From Monosporascus cannonballus (lineage: Eukaryota > Ascomycota > Sordariomycetes > Xylariales), in contig QJNS01000049.1 in assembly GCA_004154925.1 (NCBI GenBank), forward strand, positions 62,001 to 126,000: 64,000 nt of DNA, written 5' to 3'. Positions 25,901-38,834 of the stretch are shown here, one piece after another. The position numbers were made by a program, and so were the translations under genes. Position 1 is the first letter of the stretch. Each line of letters opens with the position of its first letter. Under the pieces are notes generated by a model that had not been told where the DNA came from, ran no database searches, and was given only the letters and a program-made list of their open reading frames with translations.

Positions 25901-28128
25901 CCATATTAATATATCTAAAATAATCATAACTTTATCGTAATTCCCAAATAAAATAATATCGAAAATTAATTAATTAATAATAGCTTTGAATAAAAATCTT
26001 GAAATAATTAATTCCACGTATAATTTTTCCGTTATTGTAAATAAACTCCGAACTTTCGGTCTTCATTATTATATACAGTTTTAATTTATATTTCTATATT
26101 AATTTAAACTCAATAATTATATTTAACATAATATAATTTCCGCCTAAAATGCCGCAATTTACTATTACAGTATACCACTATGTTTCAATTCGTGTTTCCA
26201 AGGTAATAAAATCGTTAACGTTTTTTATCGTTATGTTTAAAACTCTTTTTAAAACCTTTTTTTAATTCCTTTATATTTCGTTATATTACGGCTTTTTTAT
26301 TAATAATCTTTTTTTAATTCCTATTTAAATCTATCGACCTCTATTTATATTTTTTTTCATTTAACGTATTAAGGTCCTATATTTATCCTTATTACCGCTG
26401 TATTATTTCTTTTAATCGTATTAATTATTTTTAATTTTGTTATAATTCTTTTTCCTTTCCAATACATTATTTTCTTATATTTGCGAATATATCCTACTAT
26501 ATATCGTCCTAATTATCGTCCCAAAATTCGCCTATAAATTAACGAATTTTCTTCTGTGATTTTTCTTTTATGAAAATCTCTAATAAATACTCTGTTAAAA
26601 TAAAAATTTATAATAACCTTTTAATCATATTTTTTAACTGTACATTCAAACTTACTACTTTTCCGTTTAATAATTATAGTATCCATAATAATAAAAATGA
26701 TTTACTAACAGGTATTACTTTTTTTTGAACCAGCTTTCCGCTGTCGCTAATTGCTAAATCTTTTTCAAGCTATGACTCAAAATTGTCTGTATTATTATTT
26801 ATCGTTTTCATTGTTTCCGGTACGGTTTGGAAAATTAAATCCCTTTTAATATATATAAATAATTCGTTTATAAATATATTACTTTTATTTTTCGTAATCG
26901 GAATATTTTCGTCGTCGACAATATATAGCATATATTTTACCACACCGATCAAATATTCCGGGACCAATTTTTTCTCTCCAGTTCTAGCACTTACGTCACC
27001 ATTTTTATAACATTTTTTATTATATTCGCGATATCCGTTAAATTAATTTCTTAAGTTTTTGCATTTTTTCTCGAACTTCTTATCGTAATAATCCCCGTTA
27101 AACCTTTTGCCATAAACCTGATATATATTTGGCTCAGATAATATTAATAACTTTAATCTCGTTTTTTTAATTATTCCTGGATTTTTTTTCCTATATAAAA
27201 ATTTAATTATCTTACCGTAAATTTTTAAATTCTTTATATTTATTAATTTTAGGTCCTATTTTGCCGCAATTACAACATTTAATCTAGCTCCAATTTTATC
27301 AATGAATAACGCCGAAGTCCATAAATCCTGGCGCCGGTCCATAAAAAATAAAAAGTACGTTTTATTTTTTCTCCCATTTAAATTTGTTATATTTCTAACG
27401 TAAAATATATTATCTTTTTTTTAATTTTTAAACTGTTCATTATTAATCCTAATTAATTTTGCAATACTGGTTTAAAGCAATTAATTACTCAATTCAAATC
27501 ATTTTATTTTGTATATTGTTTTTTAACATTTTATAAAATATATTAATAAAAGCGTTAATTTCGTTATTTTTCTATCCGGCTTTAGCCATAAATCTGTAAA
27601 AAATTACGGCGTACTTAAATACAGATATTTTTTGTCGGAATTATAAAATTTACTAAGCCGTTAAGTGTTTTATTTCGGGATTACCGAAATTATCGCGTAT
27701 TTTATTTTCCAAATTAATATAAAATAAAAAACTTTTATTAATAAAACTTTCCTTATCCGATTTTTTTATTTCCAGAAATGTTCATATAATAAGTTTAAAT
27801 TAATTAGCTGTGTTTCTTATTAACCATATTTCTACTGTTAAAGCCTGATCTGCTATCAAATTAAATTTTAAAAAATAAAGGAAAACATATATTTAAATTA
27901 AAAATATTTGAAATTTACCTTTCTTATCGTAAGACTTCGGCTTCCTAAATTTTATAAGCTCGAAAAAAGCTTAGGCAAATAGCATAACCCTAATTTATTA
28001 ATTTTTTTTAATTACCGAATTCGAGCTTAAAGCTACCAAATACAGGTTTCCTAAATACTGGTCAATATCTTAATAATATTAAATATTATTTAAAGTTTCA
28101 CGCTATTGTTAAACAAAATTTTATAACG
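22860..28128 (-). pseudogene. gag-pol-chromodomain remnant of I
   Basis: Read on the minus strand from 28128 downwards: gag; a conserved gag-linked stretch at 26770-26967 (VPEYLIGVVKYMLYIVDDE), also present in E1 and E2; protease; RT; RNase H; integrase; and a chromodomain ending near 22860, where it overlaps the antisense ORF. All frames are interrupted by RIP-type stops. Confidence 0.75.
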
Positions 28129-28511
28129 TAAAACGGCTAAAGGTTTAACTAGTTATTAAACCTTAATTATATAGGTTTATATTAACAGAAATATCATAAA
28201 AGTCTAAGTAATACGGAACTTAATTATATTTTTAAATATTAAAAGCGCAAAAATATATTACAAATGATTTATATTAATAAATATTATAGGTTGAAATTAT
28301 TTAAATGATTGAAATAATAAACGTATATATCCTTTTTTTTGGCTTAATTATTTATAACAATAAGGTTAATTGTAATTATAATTATTTGCGATTCTTTTTA
28401 ATCACCTTGAATCATTAGCTTAGCAATGATCACCGTTACGTCACCCATGGGGTGGTCCGTATAATCTTTGTTTGACCGTTTTTTAAGGCCGAAGCTTGTT
28501 AGTTCGTAATT
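28129..28511 (-). repeat. 5' LTR of I
   Basis: In plus orientation it begins TAAAACGGCTAAAGG and ends at AATT, just before the ATAAT duplication. The patch around 28420-28470 is much less mutated than the matching part of the 3' LTR. Confidence 0.85.
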
Positions 28512-28516
28512 ATAAT

Positions 28517-31500
28517 AAAGTAGGGTATAAAGTAATATAACGCAAAATATCCACAAAGTTCTGTTAAAATAACTGGAAAATGAATTCCGAAAATAATTCA
28601 AAATTAATCAAAAAAATAAAAACAAATGTATTAATAAAATTCGGCTTATGTAAGCACCAGGCCCCCTATGGCGAAAAGTTCAATAAGAAAAACGAAAGAT
28701 TAGGAAGCTGGCTTACTAAATATCGCGAATATAATAAAAAATATTATAAAGATCATTACGCGAATACTAGGATTAAATAAAAAAGGTTTATAGCGGCACA
28801 TTTTATGGATACGGCATAATATATACCATATATTGGTAACGACAAAAAATATCCTAAGTACGCATAATAAAAATAATATATTTAAAAAGAGATTACTGGT
28901 GTATATTACGAAAGATTGGACTTTCCAAATTGTACCGAAAATAATAAAAACAACAAATAATAATATTAATATTTTCGACTAAAAACTCTACAATATACTT
29001 AATAATCAGTCGAAAAAAAAAGGTAGTCCGAAAAAAATATAATACCCGTAAGAAAACTTTTTTTTGATATTATGAGTGGTATAATTATTAAACGGGAAAA
29101 ATTTAATGCAACATATATTAAATCAAATATCAAAAAGTTATTATAGATTTTCATTTTCAGTTAGCATTTATTACCAACCCTTATAAAAGAAAAACCATTA
29201 AAGAAAAAATTCATTAGTTTATACGACATAAAATAAGATATAATCGAAATCATAAGTAAATAATTTACTTAATAGAGGAAAACAATTTAATAAAATCAAG
29301 ACGAATTAATGTAATTCGAAGGAATAATATACAGGCAATAACGACAAATATAATAACTTAATGGCATAAATATAAAAATACAAATCAGGTTCGGTAAATT
29401 CGAATAAAAATTAAAAAGAAGTTTACCTTCAAAAAGGCTGCAAAAAAACGAAATGTAAAGGAATTAGAAAAGATTCCCAAAAGGGGTTTTAAACGTAGTA
29501 ATAGAAACCGTTAATAATTTTATTACTTTGGATATACGTATCGCAATGTACTGGTAAATCGCAATAATAGATTACGAAACCTTAGACGAAAATTGTATTA
29601 AATTAAATATAATTAATAAACTTAAATTATTATAAAAATATAAGTTAAAATCCTATATAACGATAAATGCCGAAGTTTAGAAATTCCCTTCCGATAATAG
29701 AAAATTATAAGCAAAATTATTTATTCTGCGATTTTTATTCAGGAACGATACCAAACAGTTAATTTCGGTATCGTTCTTTTTGAGAGTTACGATATAAATT
29801 TAGGAAAGTTATAGATGTATTAATATAAGGTTTTAATTAATCCAAGGATTAATTAGGTGAAGTTGGCCTTAAATATTATAAACGGATAAGAAAAAAAGTA
29901 TTAAAATCTTAATACTGGATCGAAAATAGCAACGAATGTAAGTATAAAGATATGACAGAAACCCTACTACTTAAAAAGGCAAAATACAGAGAGAAAATAG
30001 GTATTAAAGAAAAATACAAAATATTATTATTATTAAGGCGAAATTGAAGCAACTAAATAAAAAGTTAAATAATAGGCCTAGAAGTTAGAAAATATAATTA
30101 AAATGTTATTATAATAGTATAAATAATAGAAATTTTTCAAAACCGAATTTGAAACGAAATTATCAAAACACAGCAAATAAAACCATAAAGTAAGCTTAAA
30201 AAAGGTTTTTCGCCGAAGTTTTACCGCATTTATAAACTTAGCAAAAACGAATTACGTATTTTTAAAGAATACCTGGAAAATCGGTTATAAAAAATGCAGG
30301 CGACTTTCTAAATTATTAATAAATTTCTTCATATTTTTCGTATCGAAAAAAAAAAACGAACAGCTTGGATATGTAGTTAATTATACATAATTAAAAGATA
30401 TTATTATTACAAATTAAATATTATTACTTTTGATTATAAAAATAAAAATCTGATTTTAAAACATTTAATGATTTACGGCATTCGATTTTAAAAATAAATT
30501 TAATTTTATAAAGATTAAAAAATAATATGAATAAAAATAAGTTTCAAAATAAAATACAGATTATTAAACGATTTTGTTATTTTAATAGGACTTACGAACG
30601 TACTAATAATTTTCTAACGAATAATTAACCATATATGACAAAAATACCTTGATATTTTCGTTATTTGTTATTTCAACAATATTTTTTTTTCAGACACGGA
30701 AAAAACATATGTAAAATATATATATAAATTTTTCAGGCGTTACAGAAATTAAAGTTATTTGTTAACACAGAAAAGGTTAATTCTATATATATAAAGTAAA
30801 ATATTTAAAACATATTATTACTTTAGGATATATTAGAATAAATCTCAAATAAATCGCTATAATTATATAATGGCAAATACCAACTACCGTTACGGAAATA
30901 TAGGTATTTCTTAAATCCTCCATTTACTATAAGCAGTTTATTTGAAGTTTTAGTAAAATAAATATATTCTTGACGAATTTTACGGGAAAAAAAGTTCAAA
31001 TAAGTGTCCTAAATAAAAAAAAGTTTTATGATATTCAAAATGCGATTACTAGCGAACTAGCATTAATTATATATGATTTAACTTGTACCGTTAAATTAAA
31101 AACCGATATATCGGATTATACCTGAAGCGTAATAACTGTACAACGAAATAATTAAGGCAAATAATATTTTATTATATTATTTTCATGTAAATTAAAAGGA
31201 ATTATGGTGAATTACAGTGATTAAAATAAAATTTTATGGTTATTATTACAGCATTCCGAAATTTTAGGTACTTTTTAAAGAGAAACTTATACCAGGTCAA
31301 GATTTATGTAAATTATCAAATCTTTGCCAAATGTATTACGACCAGAGAATTATAGGACGATAATTTCGTTAAACGGAAAAATTACCGAAATTCGATTTTG
31401 TTATTATTTTTAGGACAAGTTTAAAAAATGGCAAAGCAAACGCTTTAAATAAGCGTTTGCTTTGCCATTGAGAAAATAAAAATGGGTTAAAGTTAATTAT

Positions 31501-32500
31501 ATAATTTTTGATATTATGAAAAAAATATTTCCGACCGTAAGAGGTAGCAATAATTCCGGCAATACCCTTTAATATGTATCAGAAAATCAAGTAATATAAT
31601 AATAATTTTTCAGAATATCAAAAAACAAAAAAAATATAACTTCCGAAAAATTACCAAAAAGATTTAATACGAAAAATATTAGAATATTAGTTACATTAAT
31701 ATCTAGGGATCTATAAAACCTTTTAACGGCTTCAACGTATAATTTCTTTTCTCAAAATGAAATTCCCGGTATAATAGTTATAAGGTAATTTAATATTTGA
31801 GCCAAAACAAAAGTTCCACAACATGAGCTATCTCAAGAATTACAGGTATTACTAGTTGTAAAATAATTATAGTATTTAGTTTTATTCGACTTTATTAAAA
31901 AATTTCTTATATTAAAAAGTTTAGCTGTAAAAATATATCACGATAGCATTTTTGTAATTGTCGATTTATTTACAATAACTTCCGATTTTTTTTACTATAT
32001 TATACGGATATAAACGTCGAATAAATAATATATTTCTGTTTAAATATATTCTTAACATATATGGATAATTAATAGAAATTATTTTTATTAAAGATTAATA
32101 TTTGTATCTAAGTTTTAACCAGGTTTTACTATATAGATTGGCTTAAATCAAAAGCTCTTCAGCTGTTTTAAACCTTAAATAAATGGATAAACAAAATTAA
32201 CAAACCTAACCTCAGAAACCTTTTTAAGATATTACTGTAATTACGAATAAAATAATTAAGTTAAAGAATTACTTATTACTTAACGAATTTATAATCCCAG
32301 CTATTACGAAAATATCGAAATTATACCTACGAACCTAAATTTTGGTTTTATTTTAAAGATTTGAAGGGAAATACGCGATAACAGTCAAACTAATGTTAAA
32401 GTAATTTTTACGTCAGAATAATTATGATAATTATATTAGGCAATAAAAACGAAAGTGGATTTCGAACGTAACCAAATAAATAAATATTATAAACCAAAAA
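28517..32500 (+). pseudogene. gag end and pol of J, cut by D in the integrase
   Basis: This continues J's gag from the zinc knuckle. An open piece at 28580-28780 (HQAPYGEKFNKKNERLGSW) matches the same region of D and E2. Protease, RT, RNase H and integrase follow, ending at 32500 within the integrase. The RNase H linker at 31420-31470 is replaced by a perfect hairpin (see that entry). RIP-type stops throughout. Confidence 0.75.
31427..31469. repeat. Perfect 19-bp inverted repeat with 5-base loop in J
   Basis: Arms 31427-31445 and 31451-31469 are exact reverse complements (AATGGCAAAGCAAACGCTT), with loop TAAAT. In E2 the equivalent of the left arm codes for NGKVNTLNKR, and no right arm exists. 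Here the codons after LNKR are replaced by an inverted copy of the codons before it. Confidence 0.9.
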
Positions 32501-32879
32501 TGTTACGACCTGACGAGCTCCGGCCTTAGAAAACGGTTAACGAGGATAATACGAACCACCTTCCAGGACACGTAAGGGGTGCTTAGCAAAAATCTGCTAA
32601 GCACAAGTGATTAACATTAAGTAACTGCTTAGCAGGATTGCGCTAAAAATAGTTAAATAGAGATAAGTAGTAATACTATAACTTATATATATATACGTTT
32701 ATTATTTTTATAATATAGATAATATTGATTTATAATAACAATTCGATATTTAAGGTATTTTTGACATTACGAAACGTAATACGTTATTATATTTATTATT
32801 TCATTTCCTATAATACTTTTGTTTATATAAATCCGTATAAATACGGCTAAATAATTAATTAAATTATTTAATTATGATA
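32501..32879 (+). repeat. 5' LTR of D
   Basis: Begins TGTTACGACCTGACGAGC and ends at the degraded terminus ATTATGATA. U3 contains GTGCTTAGCAAAAATCTGC and CTGCTTAGCAGG, forming short inverted repeats around GCTTAGCA/TGCTAAGC. Confidence 0.85.
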
Positions 32880-35800
32880 CGTTGTAAGTTTTTATTTAAT
32901 GATATTATCAGATTTTAAGCGATATTACCAACACAATGTTTATTAATAAATATCCCGAACAGCCTATTTATTAGGTCCTTAATGATTCGGATATTAAAAT
33001 GGAATCCGAAAAGGAAAAAAAATTTGCCATTTTTGAGAATACTTTTTTCGACGCCTGGATGCTATAAACTAACGTATTATGTAGCTCGAGGAAAACAATA
33101 ATAACGTTACGACGTTTTTTTAAGCTGCTCATAAAATATTTAAGGAAACAGAAAAAGCTCTGAGATCGGAACATCTTTTCGAACCAGCAAAGTTATTTAG
33201 CTGAATTTTACGAAGGAATTAAGAAAAGTTCTTAAATTTTCTAAATTAGAACTTTTCGATAAAACTTTAACAAAGTTGCAACTATTCTTAATTTAATGCC
33301 GAACACATATCGTGAATTTTCTTATTCGATTAATTATACTTATTATACGAATAGAATTCGTAATCGGACAATTTGTCAAAAATATAATTTTTTAATTCGA
33401 ATTTGATATAAAAAAGTGGGTTGCTGAACTAATTAAAAAACGAAACCCGGAGGTAATACAAATATATAACTATTACGAACGATTTGAATAAATATTAAGA
33501 AATATTCCCGGAATAATAAACGAAAAATAAAGCCCGAAATGCAAATCCAGTAATTATGATAAAAGAGATCGATATTTAATGATAGCAATATGTCTGTTTC
33601 GCCAGCTTTTAAGCTAAATTAAAAATAAGAAATATTAATAACTAAGTTTTGGACGACCAAAAAAGGAAGTATAGGAAAATATTTTCAATTCGATTGGGCT
33701 AATTATATAACGGATTATATCGTTATAACGGTTATAATTAACGATAAAAAATATGCTTAGTGTATTAGGGGTAATAAAGGAAAAAATAATAATAAATCCC
33801 GTTATACGGCTAATATTAACGTTGTTTAACGCGGTAATAATTTTTACGATACGGAACCAGAATTTTTAGAGTTAAAGGCCATTTATAAAAAGGACTGCAG
33901 CTAAACTAAATACTTAAATTATAATAAAACCAGGCATAAGTTATCGTAGTATAAGGTACCTAAGAAACTTCGCGAAAATAACTAAAAATTAATACCTAAA
34001 AATTAATATAAAGAAACTTAAAAAAAGGATATAAATTTATTAACATAATATAAACTAGGTACGTACCAGGTCCCTTATAGCGAAAAGTCTAATAAAAAAT
34101 ACGAAAAGCCAAAAAACTAGCTTAATATGTATTACACACAAAATAAAAAACATTATAAGAATAATTACGCGAATATCAAGATTAAATGAAAACAAATCAG
34201 TCTCGGAACCCCTAATAGAGACGGCAAAATATATGCCATATGTTGTCGACGGCAAAAATATCCTAATTACGAAAAATAAAAATAATATATTTACGGAAAT
34301 ATTATTCGAATATATTATATGAAATTTAATTTTCCTAATTAAACCGCAAATAACAGAAACGATAAATAATAATATGGGTATTTTCGATTTATAACTTGGG
34401 AAAAGGTTTAATAACTGGCGGAAATCAAAAGTTGATCTGAAAAGAAATATTTAAAAAAATATTTTTTAATATTATTAATAATATAATTATTAACCGGAAA
34501 AGGAATTAATTTAGCATATAATAAAATAATATTGCTTAAAGTTTATTAAAGGTTTGAATTTTTAATTAGTATTTATTATAAACTCTTACGAAAAAAAAGT
34601 TATTAAAATAATATGCCCGCTTATAAGCAAGTTTTAAAACGACAATTAATATAACGCATAATGGGATACCATTAAAACAAATAAAAAATTGTTTTTAATA
34701 AGGAAAAAAACAATAATAAAATTAAGAACAATTAATATAGCTCGGCAAAACGGAACGCCGAGAGCAATAATAAATATGGCAGCTTAACGCGCTAAATACA
34801 AAAATACAAATACATTTCGATAAATTTCAAAAAATATTAAAAGAAAAAGGTTACTCGTAAAAAAGCCGTAAAATGACAAATTTCAAGGAAGTTAAAGAGA
34901 ATTCCAAAAAAAGGCTTTAAACACGACGATAAAACCCATTAATAACTTTATCACTTTGCATATATAAATAGGAATCTATAAATATACCGCAATAATAAAT
35001 TACGGAACTTTAAACGGAAATTATATTATAATCAACGTAATCAATAAACTTAAATAACTCTGGAAATATAAGTCATAACTTTACATAACGACAAATGTCG
35101 AAAATCAGGAATTCGCTTACGATAACTGAAAAATTATACGCAAAATTAATTACCTCGAGATTTTTGTCCAAGGACAAAATTAGAGGGTAAAATTCCATAT
35201 CGTTTTACTTAAAAATTACGACATGATTTTAAGATTATTATATATTCGCTGGTACAGAATCTTAATTAATAAATAGATTAACTAAGCAAAGTATATTTTA
35301 AATCTTATTAACGGATAAAATAAATTAAGATCTTAGTATTCGACCCAAAATAGCGACAAATATTGAAATACAAATACGATAAAAACGTTACTACCTAACG
35401 AAATAAAATATAGAAACTTAAGTATTGAAATAAAAATGCGACGTATCGTTATTATTATGAAACCGAAAATAAAGCAATTAAATAATAACCTAAAATGACA
35501 GCCCCAAAAGATAAAATACCTAATTAATATGCTATAATAATATCATAAATATAAGTAGTTTTTCAAGAAAAAGCGTATTACGAAATTACCGGAAAATAAC
35601 AAATAAAACTATAAGATAATCCTTAAAGAAGGATTTTCGACGAAATTTTACCATATTTACAATCTTAACGGAAACGAATGGTGTACTTTCAAAAAATATC
35701 TAAAAAATCGGTTATAAAAAAATAAATGCGACTTTCGAAAATACAAGCAGATTACCTAATATTTTTCGTATCAAAAAAACGAAAGATTACCATTTATGAT

Positions 35801-36394
35801 TAACTATCGACAATTAAACGATATTATTAATAGAAATCGAATATTATGATTTTTAAAGAAGGGAAATAAAAAGCCGATTTCACAGAATAAAACAATTTAT
35901 AATATTCGATCTTAAAAATAAATATATTTTTATTTGAATTAAAAAAAGATACGTATAAAAACCAGCTTTTAAATCAAAATAGGGATTATTTGACTATTTG
36001 CTTATATTAATAGAACTTTCAAACGTACCAGTAATTTTTCACCGAATGGTTAACTATGTTTTACGAAAATACCTCGATATTTTGTTGTATACTATCTTCA
36101 CGACATCTCAATTTTTCCGAAACGGAAAAAACATATGTAAAATACCTTCAAAAGGTTTTTACAGCTATACAAAATACAAAATAACTTATTAACGCAAAAG
36201 GAAATTAGCTCCATATACAGAAAATAAAATATCTAGAATATATTATTAGACCCGGACATATCAAGATAAACCCCAAGAAAATCACTATAATTATAAAATG
36301 CTAAACTCTAATCACGGTTAAGGAGGTACAGGTATTTTTTGGATTCGGCAACTATTACAGGAAGTTTTTTCGGAATTTTAGCAAATTAATTATA
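32880..36394 (+). pseudogene. gag and pol (protease, most of RT) of D, first part
   Basis: Gag with the CX2CX4HX4C knuckle at 33911-33952 (cysteine codons mutated to TAC/TAT/TAG). Protease lies around 34900-35050. RT includes a kept passage at 35998-36060 (SNVPVIFHRMVNYVLRKYLD), equivalent to the GL-NAP-TFQ motif. A one-base slip follows at the catalytic box near 36090. The frame ends at 36394, where C begins, and resumes at 45257. Confidence 0.75.
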
Positions 36395-36638
36395 TATCAC
36401 TGCTAGGGGGTTTAACCAACTATTAAACTTTAGTCGTACGGGTTTATGTTAGCAGGAGTATCGTAAAAAACTGGGCAATAAATATAGTAACGTATAACGT
36501 TTCGTAATACCAATGGTGTTTTGGGTAACGAAGTATTATTACAAATTAAAATTATTTACATTATAGAAAATAATAAGTATATATATTTTATTTCAGCATA
36601 AGGTGTTGTTGACTAGCTTAAAAATGTTTAGTAAATTA

Positions 36639-36682
36639 AGATGACCCCCCCATCCGCGCTCCACCCCATTAACGCTCTACCC
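36639..36682 (+). repeat. Left terminal inverted repeat of the pogo element
   Basis: It reads AGATGACCCCCCCATC and onward. It is the reverse complement of 38526-38569, with a few differences in the inner third. Confidence 0.85.
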
Positions 36683-36689
36683 AATTTTG

Positions 36690-38402
36690 AAGCTATCGCC
36701 ACAACAACCTTTCTATTCAAATAACAATATCTTAACAGCTATTTCATCAATTAATTCCATACTAAGTAAACCGTACAATAATACAATCCGTTTCCACCTC
36801 GTTATTTTCGTTACTTCCGGAAAGTTCGGTTTCCTGTTAATTTTGCCGAATAACAATAAAGCGTTTTTTCGCAGGGGCTTTCCGCCCTACCTTTACCTTC
36901 TTAATTAAGATTATTTTTACGAAGCCCTTATTAGGTTCGGGCTGCATTTTCCCATATTTTTAAGCTTCGCTTTTTTAAAGGTTACAATTATTTACCTATT
37001 AAAAACCTCGGTAACAAAAAGTTTGGCGGTTTTATCGCTAAGGGCTTTAGCAAACTTACGGAATAAAAAACGTACGGTAAGATTCCCGTAAGCTAAATTA
37101 ATTTATACCAGGGCTTTTTCGATCCGAACTAATTCCTTAAATAATTTAAATATTTTAATACTTAAAGCAGTTATTTAAAATAAAAAGTTAAATCGTTCTG
37201 GGGTAAAAATTAATCTTTGGATAAATATATTTATTATTTCCCCTTTTTCCTTAACGTACTTATTATTTAATACCTTCGCCTTATTAATAGGACGCAAATT
37301 TATTACTTATCAGCTTTTTATAATATATTCCGAAATTATCATAACCTTTTACTATACTTTCGCGAATGCCCAAAAAAATCGGTTTTATTTATAACCTCGG
37401 AAACCCGCCCGTAATAACGTTTACGGAACTAATAACGGTACTTCCGCTTTAAGGTAACAAATATATTTACGTTAAAAAGCCAAAAGATATAAAAAATATA
37501 AGTAAATAAGAAAATAATATATATTTTATTTTAAAAACATATCCATATAAATTCCTCGGTAATATGGTTTTTATGGCCGTTAATCATTAATAACTTTTAT
37601 TCGTCCGGGTTTTTAAACTTAATATAGGGAATAAAAATTTTGCAAAATTATTTTAAGCCGATTTCGTTATTCGTCCAGCTGTTTTTTAACGTAATAAAAT
37701 ACCAGATTTCGTATATTTTATCGTCCGAATTATGGAACCATTATTATTATATGTTAACGCCGCTAAAAATTACGAAAAACGGTAACAATCGCCCGTTAAT
37801 ATTAATATAAGCAATTATAATAATCCACCCTTTTTTAAAAATATCCTTTAAAAAATATTTTTCCTAAAGGCTTTTCTAAAGACGAAATAATTTTCGCCTA
37901 TACCTTTTATTATTTCGATTTCGTCTGCGTTAAATCGGTTCTTTTATTTAATAAGTTTAACCTCTGGTAAGGAAAAGCATCCGAATAAGACGTTAATAAA
38001 GGCCGGGAAAACGCCATTTAAACGTTTATAATTAATAAACCTGCCCTTAATAATCCTAATTCCAAGATAATAACGCAAAAATCGGGCTATCCAACTTTTT
38101 CTTAAACGTTTAAAGTTACCGTTATTAATTAAAAAGCATTATGCGTATAAACGGAATCGCGAATAAAATAACGTATACCCTAATTAACCTTATACAATAA
38201 CCTAACGGACTAAAACTTCCTCCTAGACTTGTAATAACTTTTAACAACTTTTATCGAACTTTTTTTTCGTCCGTATACCTTAAATTCAGCATAAAATATA
38301 TTTTTTGTCAACCTGGTAGCCGTTAAAAGCTGAACGCAAGGACCTCCCACGTATTACTTCGTCAATCGCCTGCGCCGCACGGAATTGAGCTAAGGGCTGC
38401 AT
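36690..38402 (-). pseudogene. Pogo/Fot1-like transposase, RIPed
   Basis: The start ATG at 38402 gives MQPLAQFRAAQAIDEVIRG, then a helix-turn-helix region (RSLRSAFNGYQVDKK). A CENP-B-like second DNA-binding region reads RLYA and RLRKSWIARFLRYY near 38100-38190. The DDE core has NRFNADEIEIIKGIGENYF, with the first aspartate near 37924. Later come WTNNEIGLK and a second-aspartate block INGHKNH near 37580, with D changed to N. About 500 codons fits the family. The N-terminus is free of stops; the rest carries many TAA/TAG. This enzyme would cut and paste the element through its inverted repeats. Confidence 0.8.
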
Positions 38403-38525
38403 ATCGTTCGAAAGCGCAAATTCTGCTAAAGAAGAAAATAATTTTTTCAATTTTTTAAAGCGTTATTAAAAAGTTTTTTATATGGAAAGAAATCAATAAG
38501 TGGATCGACGCGCAACGCGGTTGTG

Positions 38526-38569
38526 GGGTGGCGCGTTGATGGGGTGGAGCGCGGATGGGGGGGTCATCT
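38526..38569 (-). repeat. Right terminal inverted repeat of the pogo element
   Basis: It ends GGGGGGGTCATCT just before the TA duplication and mirrors 36639-36682. Confidence 0.85.
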
Positions 38570-38834
38570 TAAGTCCCTTTAAGCCCCTTTAATCTTTCCT
38601 TAGCTTAACTGGCTTAACGTCCCTGAATTAATGGTAACGCTTAAACCTATTAAGGCGTTACGTAATTTCTTGGCGTAAATCGAGGCTTGTTTCTCTTAGG
38701 GCTCGACCGTTCGTAAAAAGCCAAAACCTTTAAGTTATAATACGATCTCCCCTTTTTCAAGATTTTTGTTCTTAAAGATTAAATTATTTATTTAATACTG
38801 GTTGGTAAATAATTTTCCATTTTCCATATTTATT

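Larger units (their letters stand above)
21785..28511 (-). mobile_element. Gypsy element I (family A), inserted in gag of J
   Basis: A 6727-bp minus-strand element with LTRs of 381 and 383 bp, flanked by the perfect duplication ATAAT (21780-21784 and 28512-28516). Removing it restores the gag knuckle region of J. It contains gag-pol on the minus strand and the accessory ORF on the plus strand. Confidence 0.9.
20315..32500 (+). mobile_element. Gypsy element J (family A), split by I and truncated by D
   Basis: J consists of its 5' LTR (20315-20735), gag (20736-21784), the inserted element I (21785-28511 plus a 5-bp duplication) and pol (28517-32500). It breaks off inside the integrase region, where the LTR of D starts. 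The rest of J and its 3' LTR are not found to the right of D. The left flank is CGTAA, within the pogo-like transposase. J is the oldest member of the nest D, C, K, I. Confidence 0.8.
36639..38569 (-). mobile_element. Pogo/Fot1-like DNA transposon in the LTR of C
   Basis: A 1931-bp element with TA target duplication (36637-36638 and 38570-38571). Its terminal inverted repeats of about 45 bp begin AGATGACCCCCCCATCCGCG; the first 31 bases are identical at both ends. Without it the LTR of C reads continuously. The ends and the first 160 bp of the coding region have near-normal composition, while the middle is RIPed. Confidence 0.9.
36395..38742 (-). repeat. 3' LTR of C, split by a pogo transposon
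   Basis: The LTR is 36395-36638 plus 38572-38742, together 415 bp; the 5' LTR is 416 bp. In plus orientation it starts TATCACTGCTAGG and ends TTATAATA. The U3 has repeated CTTAA/TTTAAG words (TCCCTTTAAGCCCCTTTAA). Confidence 0.85.

Noticed and set aside
34055..34255. 66-codon minus-strand open frame
   Set aside because: Antisense to the gag region of D, at a place where other copies show no conserved antisense frame, unlike the accessory ORF near the 3' LTR.
36687..36908. 73-codon plus-strand open frame inside the pogo element
   Set aside because: The pogo transposase is read on the minus strand here; there is no support for a second gene.
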